In this document: piece by piece, positions 1 to 10,483 of the stretch
Numbering within the stretch: position 1 is the first letter of the stretch
Layout: every line of letters starts with the position of its first letter
Source of the DNA: Cyathus striatus
Taxonomy: Eukaryota > Basidiomycota > Agaricomycetes > Agaricales > Nidulariaceae
Assembly (NCBI GenBank): GCA_025738555.1
Contig: JAOVFP010000010.1
Location: 4,475,501-4,539,500, forward strand
Direction of reading: 5' to 3'
DNA: 64,000 nucleotides
Notes under the pieces: model-generated
Databases searched by the model: none
Seen by the model: only the letters and a program-made list of their open reading frames with translations
What the model was told of the DNA's origin: nothing
Translations under genes and position numbers: made by a program

Positions 1-454
1 TGAAGTCGGATCTTGAAGTAGAAACCCAGCATTTTACTAGACAAACGGGTACAAATGACAGGCAGGGGAAGGAGGGAGGGGAAGGAAGGAACTTAGAAAA
101 GGTGGGGAATTGAAAGAAGCACAACAACCATTGACATGTCAAGACCTGTCAAGACTCGAGTTCAACAAGCACGTGCTCCAATCAAGGCCAAACAAAGTGA
201 AGTGATCACATGCCGACTTTCTCGCTTGCCATGACCACTTCACTTTATAGCTTGCTGTTTGAACTTAATGTTTAAACCTTCATACAGTACATCTAACTTG
301 TATGTAACTTATTTCTCCCCCCAATTAACAATGATGTAGGCTATGTTGTGTGCTCCCTCACCATGATATTGGTTCTTAACTACAGTTTAATTACTAGAAA
401 GTATTGTACATGTACTTAATCTATTGTCTTTAGCCATTGAATGGAATATATATA
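1..454. other. Intergenic, no gene seen
   Basis: AT-rich tract with a purine-rich stretch near 60-120. There are only short frames with no family resemblance. Nothing functional can be supported. Confidence 0.5.
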
Positions 455-764
455 CAGTGCCATCCGGGATTGACGAAATTATGTGTATTTTAGGTATGTT
501 ATACTACTGCTTAAGAGCTTCAAAACGCATCATTAAACATAAAATTATGAGTTGTGGGTCATTTGTTACTGTCGAGGCGTTCCGGCGACTTTTGCTATTT
601 TTCGCATCATTTGGCTATTTTTAGCGAAAGTCACCAGAATGCCTCAACAATTACAAATGACCCACAGCTCATAATTTTATGTTTAATGACGCGTTTTGAA
701 GCTATTAACCAGTAGTATAACATATCTAAAATACACGTAATTTCGTCGATCCCAGATAATATGG
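455..764. mobile_element. TA-flanked foldback MITE
   Basis: The two halves are reverse complements of each other over almost the full length. The left arm runs to about 604 and the right arm from about 617, leaving almost no loop. The outer ends begin CAGT on the left and read TATGG on the right, and both are bordered by TA (453-454 and 765-766). A TA duplication with CAGT-type ends is typical of Tc1/mariner-mobilised MITEs. The arms differ at scattered positions, so the copy is not fresh. There is no coding capacity, and the short frame through it is incidental. Confidence 0.8.
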
Positions 765-766
765 TA

Positions 767-1153
767 AAGCTCGCAATACAGTCAAAACCTCACCCTTTTC
801 ATCACTTCTTGTAGCATTATTCTGTGCATATAAAAATTTGCAAAAATCATATTATAGTAGAGCAGGCCGTATATTACATATCTACATTTTACATGAAGAG
901 ATTTGATCAACTTAGAGGGAAGTTATGTCTTTCACAATCTTGTTTGTTTGGATTTTGTGTGTACAATACTTTTGATCAGCACTGTAGCACACACATAATT
1001 TCATTATGGAATTAAACTAGATGCACAGTGCCTGAGATGAAATTCTCTGTGAAATGGAATTGTCATAAAGATAATTTTGCTATAGGAATAGCTGGTATAT
1101 TATACTAAAATTGAATGTAATTTCATGATAGTTAATTCTTGTAAAACTTATCA
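767..1153. other. Intergenic, no gene seen
   Basis: AT-rich spacer between the foldback element and the first hAT element. No gene or RNA is recognisable. Confidence 0.5.
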
Positions 1154-1161
1154 TTCTTACA

Positions 1162-2449
1162 TAGGGCTGTACACCATACCGTATATGGTATACGGCCGTA
1201 TAGCTTACGGTCAGGTGACGGTTACGGTTTGCCCATAACCGTACCGTATCAATGAATTTTTTCAGCACGAAAAAACGGTACGGTCCGTAAAACGGTTATG
1301 GACGGCCTCATACGGTTATACGGGTAGTAAATGTGTAATTTTATTTTTTCGAAGCAGTAATTTTGTTATATAAAGTATCGAAGAAGTGTTTACAAAGCAT
1401 AAAATGCGAATTGGACACTGCATAAGAGATCCAATGCTATCAAAAGGTTCATTACTATCGTGTACAACTCAAATAGGCCTTGCATGTGAGCCATTAGTAT
1501 GTTTATATAGTGTGTTTAATAGATGAAAGTTCAATTGAACGATGTCGAAATATTTATAAACATAAAAAATCATAAAATAATATGATTGAGCTACATGGGG
1601 CGTGGGGGTGTTGAGTACCAGTTACTATGTCCGGTTTAGCTGAGCGTGTAGAATAGTAGCCGCCGGAGATACTTGTCAGCAAAGGTGCATAACGAGTATC
1701 AGCGTGGTGGTCAGAGCGGATCGTGACAACTTTAAGACAGTAGTAGTTTTTATACAGAGCCTATCTTGTATTCTACTAATATTAGATAGTGTGAGCAGTA
1801 TCTAATATTTGTATTCTGAGCGAGTAGGCCAAGGGGCAATGAGTTAAAGGTAAAGTAGATAATATTATTGGGTACTAAATGCTGTGGTTATATACATTGT
1901 CTACTGTGTAACTAGAACGTTTGCATATTGCCAGACTATGTGAGAATATTTTAACAATTTCTATAGAAGTGCAGGGTATTCTATAACCGAAAGGAATCAA
2001 ATTTTATAAGTAAGATAAGTAGGTAGTTGAATACCATAGTAGAAATGCGATGGTATACTATTCAAGTAACATATTCCATAAGTTAATAACATACCTCTTA
2101 TTCGCTCGCCTCCAGTAAGCGTGAGAAATCTCTCCGAAAAGGAAGACAAAAGAATGAACTGACGGAAATGGGTTATAAAATAACAGTAATAGGGTATATG
2201 TTTGCCCAAAAATATATACATGAATTCTTATATTCAATGGTACTTATCTGTGTGGAAGAAACTCATACTTACATACCATATGACCGTAAACAGCCGTCAT
2301 ACGGCCGTATTCATACGGGAAACATATGGTCGACGGTACGGTCTAATCCGTACCGTATTGAACCACTGAAAAACCTCACCTAGACGGTACGGCCCGGTAA
2401 ATACGGTAGCCCGTATAGCCGTATTATACGGTTACGGTGTACAGCCCTA
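1162..2449. mobile_element. Non-autonomous hAT transposon, 1,288 bp, with 8-bp TSD
   Basis: The ends are a 14-bp perfect terminal inverted repeat, TAGGGCTGTACACC and its complement. The element is flanked on both sides by the identical octamer TTCTTACA (1154-1161 and 2450-2457), the hallmark of hAT insertion. Both subterminal regions (about 1175-1330 and 2280-2435) are dense in TACGG/CCGTA motifs in both orientations, as expected for hAT transposase binding sites. The interior is AT-rich with no transposase-like frame, so the element must depend on a transposase elsewhere. The identical TSD suggests a fairly recent insertion. Confidence 0.93.
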
Positions 2450-2459
2450 TTCTTACAGT

Positions 2460-2633
2460 AGGTGATATAAGTACAAGTAAATTTGCTTTGCCATTGTACC
2501 AAACTTATGAACCCTTATCATGACTCACAATAGGCAATATAAGCACAAATAAGTATGCTTTGCTATTGTACCAAACTTATGAATACTTATCATGCCTCAC
2601 AATAGGCAATATAAGTACAATTAAGTTGAATTA
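2460..2633. repeat. 72-bp tandem repeat, about 2.4 copies
   Basis: Units begin at 2460, 2532 and 2604. Each starts with AGGYRATATAAG and contains TTGTACCAAACTTATGAA. The third unit is truncated. The array begins 3 bases after the right target duplication of the hAT element. Confidence 0.85.
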
Positions 2634-3387
2634 CCTCAAATTAGTAACATTTGGACATGGGTACACCTTAGATTTACTAATATTACTAATTTAGCTGATG
2701 GGGATTTTCCTGATGAATTGCATTCAAAATTATGAAGTCATGATGCAATGGTTGTATACATAATCATAACCACTATGACACAATAGATCCATTGATCTAA
2801 TACTAGCTCCACTATCGTAAAATAGTTCTTTCTTTCATTTTAACTGATCCTCTTCACTGTCCTCACATTTCACACCATGGCTGGTCCCAATGGAACCTGT
2901 GTAATTTCAACTCTTGCTGTCTTAGAACAGTCCCACATCCTTGATACTAAATACTTGAACAAGGAATTTGCCGAATAACTGAACCCATGACAACTTGGCT
3001 TCATGGCATCAAAATTTACTGCCAAAAAGCATCAAGCCCCCACTCCTGACCTGACACTTTATTGTGTACTGCAAAATCTGATGCAAAATTGGTTGCAAGG
3101 TGTTTTGAATAAAATTCTTTCCTTATATAGATAAAATTAATTACCTTTTAAGGAAATGGATTTTCACCCCATTTTGCATGCGTGAAAATGAAAACACTTT
3201 ACAGGTCATTTTGCAATCGATTTTGCAACACCGCAATACATCCGTGTGCCAGGAGTGCCCATAACCCTACTAACTAAAGTTAGTGGGAATATCACCGTGA
3301 CATGCATTCATGTCACAGTGAGTCGGCGACTCAACGACGACTTACTTAAGCAGAGCGCGTACATTTATTTAATGGCCAACCACCACG
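2634..3387. other. Intergenic; promoter side of rpb12
   Basis: No gene is recognisable. The proximal 130 bases contain three adjacent dyads: around 3269-3284 (ACTAACTAAAGTTAGT), a 30-base near-palindrome at about 3293-3322 built on GTGACATG/CATGTCAC, and GAGTCGGCGACTC just after it. They lie 60-120 bases before the rpb12 start and could be regulatory, but no factor can be named. Confidence 0.5.
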
Positions 3388-3712
3388 ATGAGCAGCCAAC
3401 AGGAGGGCATGAGCAACAACGCAGCAGGTGCCGGTGGCAACAATGCATTTATGCCGATGCCTAGGCAAGATATGGAATACATTTGTGCAGGTACGTAGTA
3501 CTTAAGTGGCGTTCTGGCTTTTGTGCTTGAGCATGAACAGATTGTGGTGCTAAAAACGAGCTGAAATCTCGGGAGCCTATACGTTGCAGAGAATGTGGTC
3601 ACCGTATAATGTACAAAAAGCGGACAAGGAGAAGTGCGTATATTTTTTAACTACAGTCGTAAACAATAAACTTATCTGGTTTCAAAAAGTGGTACAATTC
3701 GAAGCTCGCTGA
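3388..3712 (+). CDS. rpb12: RNA polymerase I/II/III shared subunit RPABC4 (Rpb12)
   Basis: This is a small zinc-binding subunit present in all three nuclear RNA polymerases, where it bridges the Rpb3/Rpb11 assembly platform. Exons are 3388-3490, 3541-3633 and 3690-3712, giving 72 aa. The family signature is complete: a CxxC pair (CADC), a second CxxC pair (CRECG) with the following [11 protein letters not shown], and the near-invariant C-terminus MVQFEAR, which is restored exactly by the second splice. The 25-residue N-terminal extension, rich in Asn/Gly/Ala, is variable in the family. The gene sits alone between transposon-rich flanks. The start is the first ATG in frame that precedes the Met-rich leader. 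Confidence 0.96.
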
Positions 3713-4104
3713 AGATATGAGAACTTAAGAACAGACAATCTTCGACATGTATAGATATTCAACATTTTCGTAATTGCACGAACCTGCACGATTCATATAT
3801 GAATAACAGTGGATAGCAGCAGTAGTTCCTGGATGGATAATTTGTGTCCCCTGAAGCTAAACTCGCTTTTTAGGGCGGATATCTTAGTAGCCTATTCAAA
3901 TCGTCTGTATGCGTAACAAAACTCTGCGGAAATCACGATTTGTTAAAACATAACGCAAATGCATGAAAAGTCCTTGATAAAAATGCTCGATGACAAACAA
4001 CTACTGGATAAACTACAAAGTAAATTAACTATATGTGATGTCCGTGGTATCACTGATGTAGCGTAACTAATTCATGCACCCTACTGCGAGTACCTGGTAT
4101 TGTC

Positions 4105-6007
4105 CTAATAACTTCCTATGTGACTTACCTCTTCATCGCGAAATTTCACTGGAACATATGTAGGAGTGATGGATCTCGACGGCTTTCCCTTGCGAATGTA
4201 ACTCATAACTCCCAAAACAATAAGAATGAGACCAACAAGAAGATTTGCAGCAAGAAGTCCGAGAACAACTGGGGCATATTTCTTGACGGTAGAGTTGGTA
4301 TCTTCATTGTCGCTTGCAGAAACCACGTTAGAGACGATACGGCCAGTAGTACTATTGTCGTCGTTATCCTCGGATCCATTAACGCTTGAATTGGTACTAT
4401 CGTCAACGTCGTCTTCGGGGTGTTCCTTGTTATACTTTTCGATGAGCTTCAGCAATTTAGCAGGGGAAATCACATTGGCTTGATAAAGGACATGATCGCG
4501 GACAGAAAGGAACTGATCCTTAGCTTCATCCATGTTCGTCTTGGACAAGAGTTGAATGTACGGGTTACCGAGTTTGCCGTCAGCCTCGTAATCACCAAAG
4601 TCGTAGACACTGTAAGCATTACGTAGGAAGTTATCACCGAGAAGCATGTCGAATTCATCACTTCCAAGGTCATCAGATCCCTGAGTACTAGATATACAAA
4701 AGGTGTAGTTGGTGCCATAAAATTCCGAATCCGGAACCAGTGTGGTTAGATCCAGGGGATGAATAGGTACTTTGACACCACTGCAAGATGATTATTAAAC
4801 CAGGCGAATTGACTACAGGACACGTCACTTACTTGAGTGAATATTCGACGGTCACAGTAGCATTGCAGGGTACAATCCAAACATTCTGATATTTGACCGC
4901 ACCAGAAAACTGGGAGTAGATGGCATCGAGTACGCGGTTTGGAACAACGTCATTTGGTGCTCCAGTGTCGAGCACTGCTACTAAATGGTTTGACGGGGCG
5001 GTGGTAACATTGCTATGACCTAACGAAATATTCTTGCCATTTAAAGTCACGCCATCGACCAACACGGACCAGCGGTAGCTATTCTTCGGAAATTTGGGCA
5101 ATTTAGTAGAGTTCTGGATATCAAGGTAGTCCTCATCGTATTCTCCGATTGTGAATGAACCATCGGCACTGTCTTCCATGTCCTCTGTGCGGACAAGGTC
5201 AAAGCCAATAAAGTTGGGCTGGTCAGGATGTTGTCTGAAAAGATTTTCAAGGACAGAATCGCCCCATGTTGCCGAGTTTCCTTCTACCGCCTTGATCTTG
5301 TCTCCGATTGGAGAGGCATTCCTCGTGTTGAGACCGAGACCTAAAAGACCCTGGATACCTATATCGGTGATCCCCGAAATGGTACTTTCATTTCCATGAA
5401 GGAAAGCTAAACGAAAGAAAATATTATTGATTGACTATAACGAAACTGTGGACAAAACATACCTTGATGTTCAATTGTATAAGGACCAAATTCGAAGGGC
5501 GCGGTGCCAATTGTGCCATTAACTCCGTAGGTACCGTCTCCATACAACAGAGAGAGTTCGATACCGCTGTCGTTGTAGCGGCCAAGATCATGTGAGATCA
5601 CCCTAAATACTGTAAATACATATTGCTCCAATAAGAAGAGCATACATACCATAGATCTGTGCTTCCTGTATCAAGCGCAACAATGAACTCTTTCCCGTTA
5701 AGTGTAATGTTGGTGGTGTACTAATAGTGCGTCAGTCCAAAATGTCTTGTATAAAGCCCTCATAGCATACCCTCATATTCTGGAAGTTTCCAACTTCATT
5801 GTTGTCGCTTTCACCTTCAGAAGCAGCTAGGAAATTGGTGTTTGTCCAGCTTTCAATTTTTCCCGTATGTGCACCATGACGAGGTCTTCCTATCGCCCGT
5901 CGGGTGCCCATAGCACGTTTCTGGAACGGTAGTTTCACCGCATTGCTCGATGTCACCGAGCCGAGAACAAAAAGAATAGAGAGAATGGAAGAAAATGAAT
6001 GTCTCAT
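4105..6007 (-). CDS. Membrane-anchored pepsin-like aspartic protease
   Basis: A secreted A1-family endopeptidase, 565 aa. Exons are 5771-6007, 5650-5720, 5463-5602, 4833-5406 and 4105-4780. A signal peptide (about residues 1-23) is followed by a basic propeptide-like stretch. The two catalytic aspartates are D96 in LDTGSTDLW, completed across an intron, and D296 in VLDTGAPND. The late FLRNAYSVYDFGDY block is the usual A1 C-terminal motif. After a Ser/Thr/Asp-rich stalk there is one hydrophobic segment (about 512-535) and a short basic cytoplasmic tail, so the enzyme is probably held at the plasma membrane or in the secretory pathway. The layout resembles yapsins functionally, although it has a true transmembrane helix rather than a GPI signal. 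Substrate is unknown. Confidence 0.93.
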
Positions 6008-6613
6008 CTTTATCGTCGCTCTGTTTAAAACGTAAAAGAGGGCACGAGAGGGAAGAAGAAAAGAAAAGGGAAAAGCTGATGAGAGGTCGCTGGCAATGCA
6101 AGGAAGATTTGTGAGCCTTTAAAGGATTGTGAGGGACATAGGTCCCACAGCAAAATTCACTTCCCTGAGGGATTGCCAGAAGCGTGTATTAGAGGAGATG
6201 AAACGATGATGGCGCTGGAGCGTTCAGTAACAAGAACACATGCAATGATCGAGTTAGAGTGCGAGCAGTGGTCATGCCGGTCGTGCATCAACTTGAGCTT
6301 GGTGTGAAGACCCACTGCAGAGCAACAACATCCAGTAGACAGTACACTCTTCGATAACAATTATGCTTTCCATTATTGAATGTATATAAAACGCAGAAAT
6401 GGGTGGGCAGTGATGCCCGAATGTCGTCGAGCTATAACATTGCACCTCGTGTAAGTCGTACAAGGAGGTGCTGGCCAAGAGATTCTCGGCAACATATTGA
6501 AAATCGCCAACAGTAGCATCAAGTAGCACCACATGTACACAGTAATCAAGAGTTTATTAATGTTCGTTCAAGACTTGGCCTGGATAACTAGTGGAGTGCG
6601 AGAGCATAGATTT
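6008..6613. other. Upstream region of the aspartic protease gene
   Basis: No gene seen. It contains the minus-strand promoter of the protease gene and ends at the target duplication of the second hAT-type element. Confidence 0.5.
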
Positions 6614-6621
6614 GAACAGGT

Positions 6622-7819
6622 TAGTGGTGTCGGCGTTCGGTTGCGAACCAATACAGAACCGGACTTACGTTCGGTTTTAAGTTCGGTCACGTGCGTTGAA
6701 CCGAACCTCATGTCCGGTTCTTGGTTCTTTGAGATGCTGTTTTTGCCGAACCTGTTCGAACCCGTTCGAACCTATAAATTTATTGTAGAAAAAATGGAAA
6801 TATTTGCATGATTTAGATAATAATATAATGCAAAAGTAGTACTTCCGGCATGTGCAGTAGACCTGGATTACAACGGCACTGCCACAAGATTAGTCAGTGA
6901 TGTAGATCAATACCATTGAAGGCTCGATCAATAGAACTAAGTAAGAACCGAAAGCCCATTGAATTTATTTTTCATTGTCTTGATGCTCGTAGCGTGTTTG
7001 GGTAACTCCAAGGCACCTCTTTGTCTCTTCTATCAAGACTCTCAACTCAATAACCCTCTGATTGAACTTTGTGCAAGCTGTGCGCTCCCGCTCTACTCTG
7101 CTTGAAAATAAAGGCTCGAAATCTGGAATCCAGAACTTGGAAATGATGTAACGACGGAAACGGATAGCACTCGAGAACGAAGGAACAAATATTAAGTATG
7201 CAACAGCACACCCCACCTTCTAACCGTGCAATTTAACTGCGCCAGCGTGCAGTATGGTCTGCCTGAAGCCTTGGGACTTGGGAACTTTAACTACACACCG
7301 CTCTACACTCTGCTTGAAGCCTTGGGACTTGGAACTCAGCGTCGGGACAATGGAACTACAATATCAAGCTTAAGACTTCAAACTTGGTACTTGGGAATGA
7401 CGGAATCTACGCCAATTCTTGGTCCCTCGGATAGGCATTACTTAACGGGTCAGAATATGGAATGGAATAGACGTCTTGAAGCGTGCGATGGACTCGGTGG
7501 TATATTCATGAAGCTAAGTAATGCCATTCAATTTTCTTACAGATTTAATGTGAACTCACTCATTCTAGCGAAATTATTGTATAAATATGCGCCATTTGCG
7601 ACGATCTATGCTATGGAGATGAAATAAAAGTTGAAATAAAATCTAGGAGGTCCAGTTCGGCGTTCGAACTTGTTTTGAACCTGAACCGGACCTCAATGAA
7701 CCCGAACCTCAGGTCCGGTTCAAGGTTCAGCAAAAATGCCCGAACCGGACCTGAGGTTAGGTTCAAGGTTCAGAAAAAAAGATGTCTGAACCGGACGGAA
7801 CCGGACCACAACACCACTA
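6622..7819. mobile_element. Second hAT-type non-autonomous element, 1,198 bp
   Basis: The termini TAGTGGTGT and ACACCACTA are inverted. The element is bordered by the identical 8-mer GAACAGGT (6614-6621 and 7820-7827). Both ends carry about 150 bases packed with GAACCGGAC/GTCCGGTTC-type motifs in alternating orientation, a subterminal array typical of hAT elements. The family differs from the 1162-2449 element in both TIR and subterminal motif. Inside is a 133-codon open frame (7226-7627) containing two near-identical copies of a 23-base unit that encode LPEALGLG and LLEALGLG. It has no resemblance to a transposase and is probably not a gene. Confidence 0.92.
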
Positions 7820-7827
7820 GAACAGGT

Positions 7828-8427
7828 TGAACACGATTTGTCTTGCAAGGCAACGACTGCAATGTCATGAATTTGCGGCAGATTAAGGTGTAGCTTAAGT
7901 CTGAGCGTTTACTGTCAGCCCTGATAAGTACTAGGCACTTGGATACGCGAGCTGGCGACGCCGAGAGAAGCGGGCAGTGTCTGAGAGACTGAGAATCATT
8001 GTTGTCAGGTTGTTGAAACGTTGAAGTCGAAATGTGCCGTCTTGTTAGCAATTGGTGGCTTTGATCAACAGAAACAAATAGGTTAGATAAAGCCGATTAT
8101 CAGCGAGATTGATTTGGGTCCGACTATGATTTCCAATTACAGTTATGAATTAGAGCTTTAGCTGTCCATTAAATATCGATTATCCTGGTAAGAGACTGGC
8201 TGCTTTCATTGTATTTTGGGACTGGGTTTACTATTTTCATTGTTCATATTTTGGGAGCATTGCAGTGGATTGCCACAATAGTAACAATAGACGGCTTAGG
8301 TCAGCACAAATTGGGATCTTGGGTCCGATGTCCGGGGTTGTGTGAGCTGTCTTTGGACCATTTCATTCGTTATAGTTTTACCCGCCCAGAGGCGGAATAG
8401 CCTCTTGTCTTTCTTTCTTTCTCCTCC
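7828..8427. other. Intergenic; promoter of the Eaf gene
   Basis: No gene recognised. A pyrimidine-rich stretch (about 8401-8426) directly precedes the ATG of the next gene. Confidence 0.5.
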
Positions 8428-10061
8428 ATGGCGTCCTCCTCTTCAAACTGGATGCCTGTCCAAGGTCAACATCCCGTCACTATTGGCTCTTCTCTCCGTC
8501 GAGCGCTCAAGGCACGCCGATTACATGGCAATCCGCCTCCAAATACCAAGCGGTCTATTCCAGATCGTGATTTCTATTCTTTCCGTTGTATGTTAATTTA
8601 CAACTCTCTCGTATCGTCTGCTTCACTGAAGTTTAGATAACTTCAAGCCCGGAACCATAGACGCCAATAAACCTGGCTCCATACACGTGCGAGCGGAGGG
8701 CGCGAAGACCGCTGTTACCGTTGAGCACCCCATCACTAAGGTATTTCACTGTCAGTTCACTCGCGGCACCATTTGACAGTCTTGTAGGCTGGAGAAGCCG
8801 CTCTTTTTACAGGTAATGAACAACCAGCTAAGGAGGTCGATTGTGTACTCATATATGATGAAGAGACCAATGTACGTCATGATCCACACTCTAATTCACT
8901 AATAAATTTAACTCTTTCACTGCAGACGTTCACACTGGAAAAGCTGGATTCATATATAAGCCTCAAGCACGAGCGCAAAACCGTCCAGGCGCCAGCTGTC
9001 GCAGCATCTCGTATGTTCATACTCACCACATTCTTTTCGATCTCCTCAATTAACCATGTACTTATGTTATAGCTCCAGCCCCCTCACCGGCACCGACAAT
9101 AGCCCGCCGAAACGCCGACTACGATGATATAGACCGCGACCTGCTTGAACTCGCGGAAGACGACGCCGAAGGGGAGATAGACGAGGAAGTTATACCCATT
9201 GCCTCCACTTCGCGCCGTCAGGAAGAGGAAGAAGACGAGGGGGAGATATTTGAAGCTCCTGTCGTTCCTCCACCGCCAAAACGAAAATCACCACCACCAC
9301 CTCCACCACCCAAGGCGGCTCCAAAGGCGGCTCCAAAAGCAGCTCCAAAGGCGGCGCGTGCAACAAAGCCTTTACCAAAGTCGCGTGTGACGGCAAAACA
9401 ACAGCCTGTGGCACCTACACCTGCGCCGGCTGTAGTTGCCTCTGCTCCTGCGCCTTCAGTGGCACCGGTTGCTACTCAGTCAAAGCCAAAACCAGTTCCG
9501 AAACGGAAGCCGCCCAAGAAGGAACCGGAACCTTTACCTACTGTTACCCATCCGGACGAGGAAGAACTCACATTTGGAGCGTCAGCTGTTCCTGCACCGT
9601 CTCGATCCGCTCAGCCGTCTCCTCCCGCTGCGCCCTCGTCGGGTGGTGGTCTGGCGCTGCCTGGTGGCTCATCAGGTTTCGCACCTCTACCACCTGCGAA
9701 GGCATCATCACGTCCTGTGCCTGTAATGGTAGAGGACTCTGATGAAGATGAAGAGTGGGACGAGGTTCCCGTGCAGGAGGATATCTTTGGCGGGGAGCCT
9801 GAGGACGATGGAAGCATGGAAGACCTAGAAGCAGAGATTCTTGAGGGCTTCGAAGCAGAAGGTGACGCGGAAGGTGAGGTGTATGGCGAGGAAGAAGAAG
9901 AGGGGGATGAGGATGAGGACTTTCTTACGGAAGCGATGGTGGATGAGGTTCCGGAGCCGTATAGGGCTAATGGACAGCCTGTATCACTCAATCATTTTGC
10001 AGGTGGTACGGCTGTTAGCGATGATGACTACTCGAGCAGCGAGGACAGCGACGATGATTGA
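8428..10061 (+). CDS. eaf1: Eaf-domain transcription elongation factor (ELL-associated)
   Basis: The Eaf partner of ELL stimulates RNA polymerase II elongation in the nucleus. Exons are 8428-8587, 8637-8740, 8788-8871, 8926-9010 and 9073-10061, giving 473 aa. The N-terminal 120 residues match the Eaf domain: FRYNFKPGTID (made across intron 1), a VTVEHP strand, then CVLIYDEETNTFTLEKL (made across intron 3). The remainder is disordered: Ala/Pro/Lys-rich (about 190-290), then strongly acidic with Glu/Asp runs and ending in SEDSDDD. This acidic tail corresponds to the activation-type region of Eaf proteins. The start ATG has a good context and lies immediately before the domain. The name follows the S. 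pombe gene. An ELL partner is not present in the window. Confidence 0.9.
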
Positions 10062-10483
10062 TACCATAGAGGTATATAATACATGAAAGGATCTCGGACA
10101 TGTCTTTCTTTTTTTTCTTGGATTACATCCGGATTATGTCGATATTTATTTATTCGCTTTGGAATGTATGTGAAACCCATCTGTACTTGTACGTCGCTGT
10201 AGGCTGCTGGTTCTGAAATACTTATATCCTAATGACACTTTGGCAGAATTTTATCAAGTGCAATAATTTAACCAGTTCAACAGATTAGATATTTTCTCAC
10301 ACCGGCTTAGTCATCAGCTTCCCACAGTACATCCGAAAAGGGAAGTCCAAAAAATTCTTTGAGGACGAAACTAACACAGTGCGAGCATTACTGTGCACCC
10401 CCCGTTCTACCCATCCCGCCCAGCTTTTTCCCGGGGTTACTCTTTTTTTTGCTGCTTTCATAATATCCAACTAACTGTTCTTC
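10062..10483. other. Intergenic between eaf1 and fibrillarin
   Basis: It holds the 3' end of the Eaf transcript and the fibrillarin promoter. T-rich tracts lie at about 10103-10120 and 10441-10450. No other gene is seen. Confidence 0.5.

Noticed and set aside
6700..6780. GTTCGAA motifs as tRNA B boxes
   Set aside because: They belong to the hAT subterminal array, and no cloverleaf can be drawn around them.
7226..7627. 133-codon plus-strand frame as a gene
   Set aside because: Lies wholly inside a TSD-bounded hAT element, contains a duplicated unit and resembles no known protein.
9611..9991. Ser-rich minus-strand frame of 126 codons
   Set aside because: The complement of the acidic Eaf C-terminus.
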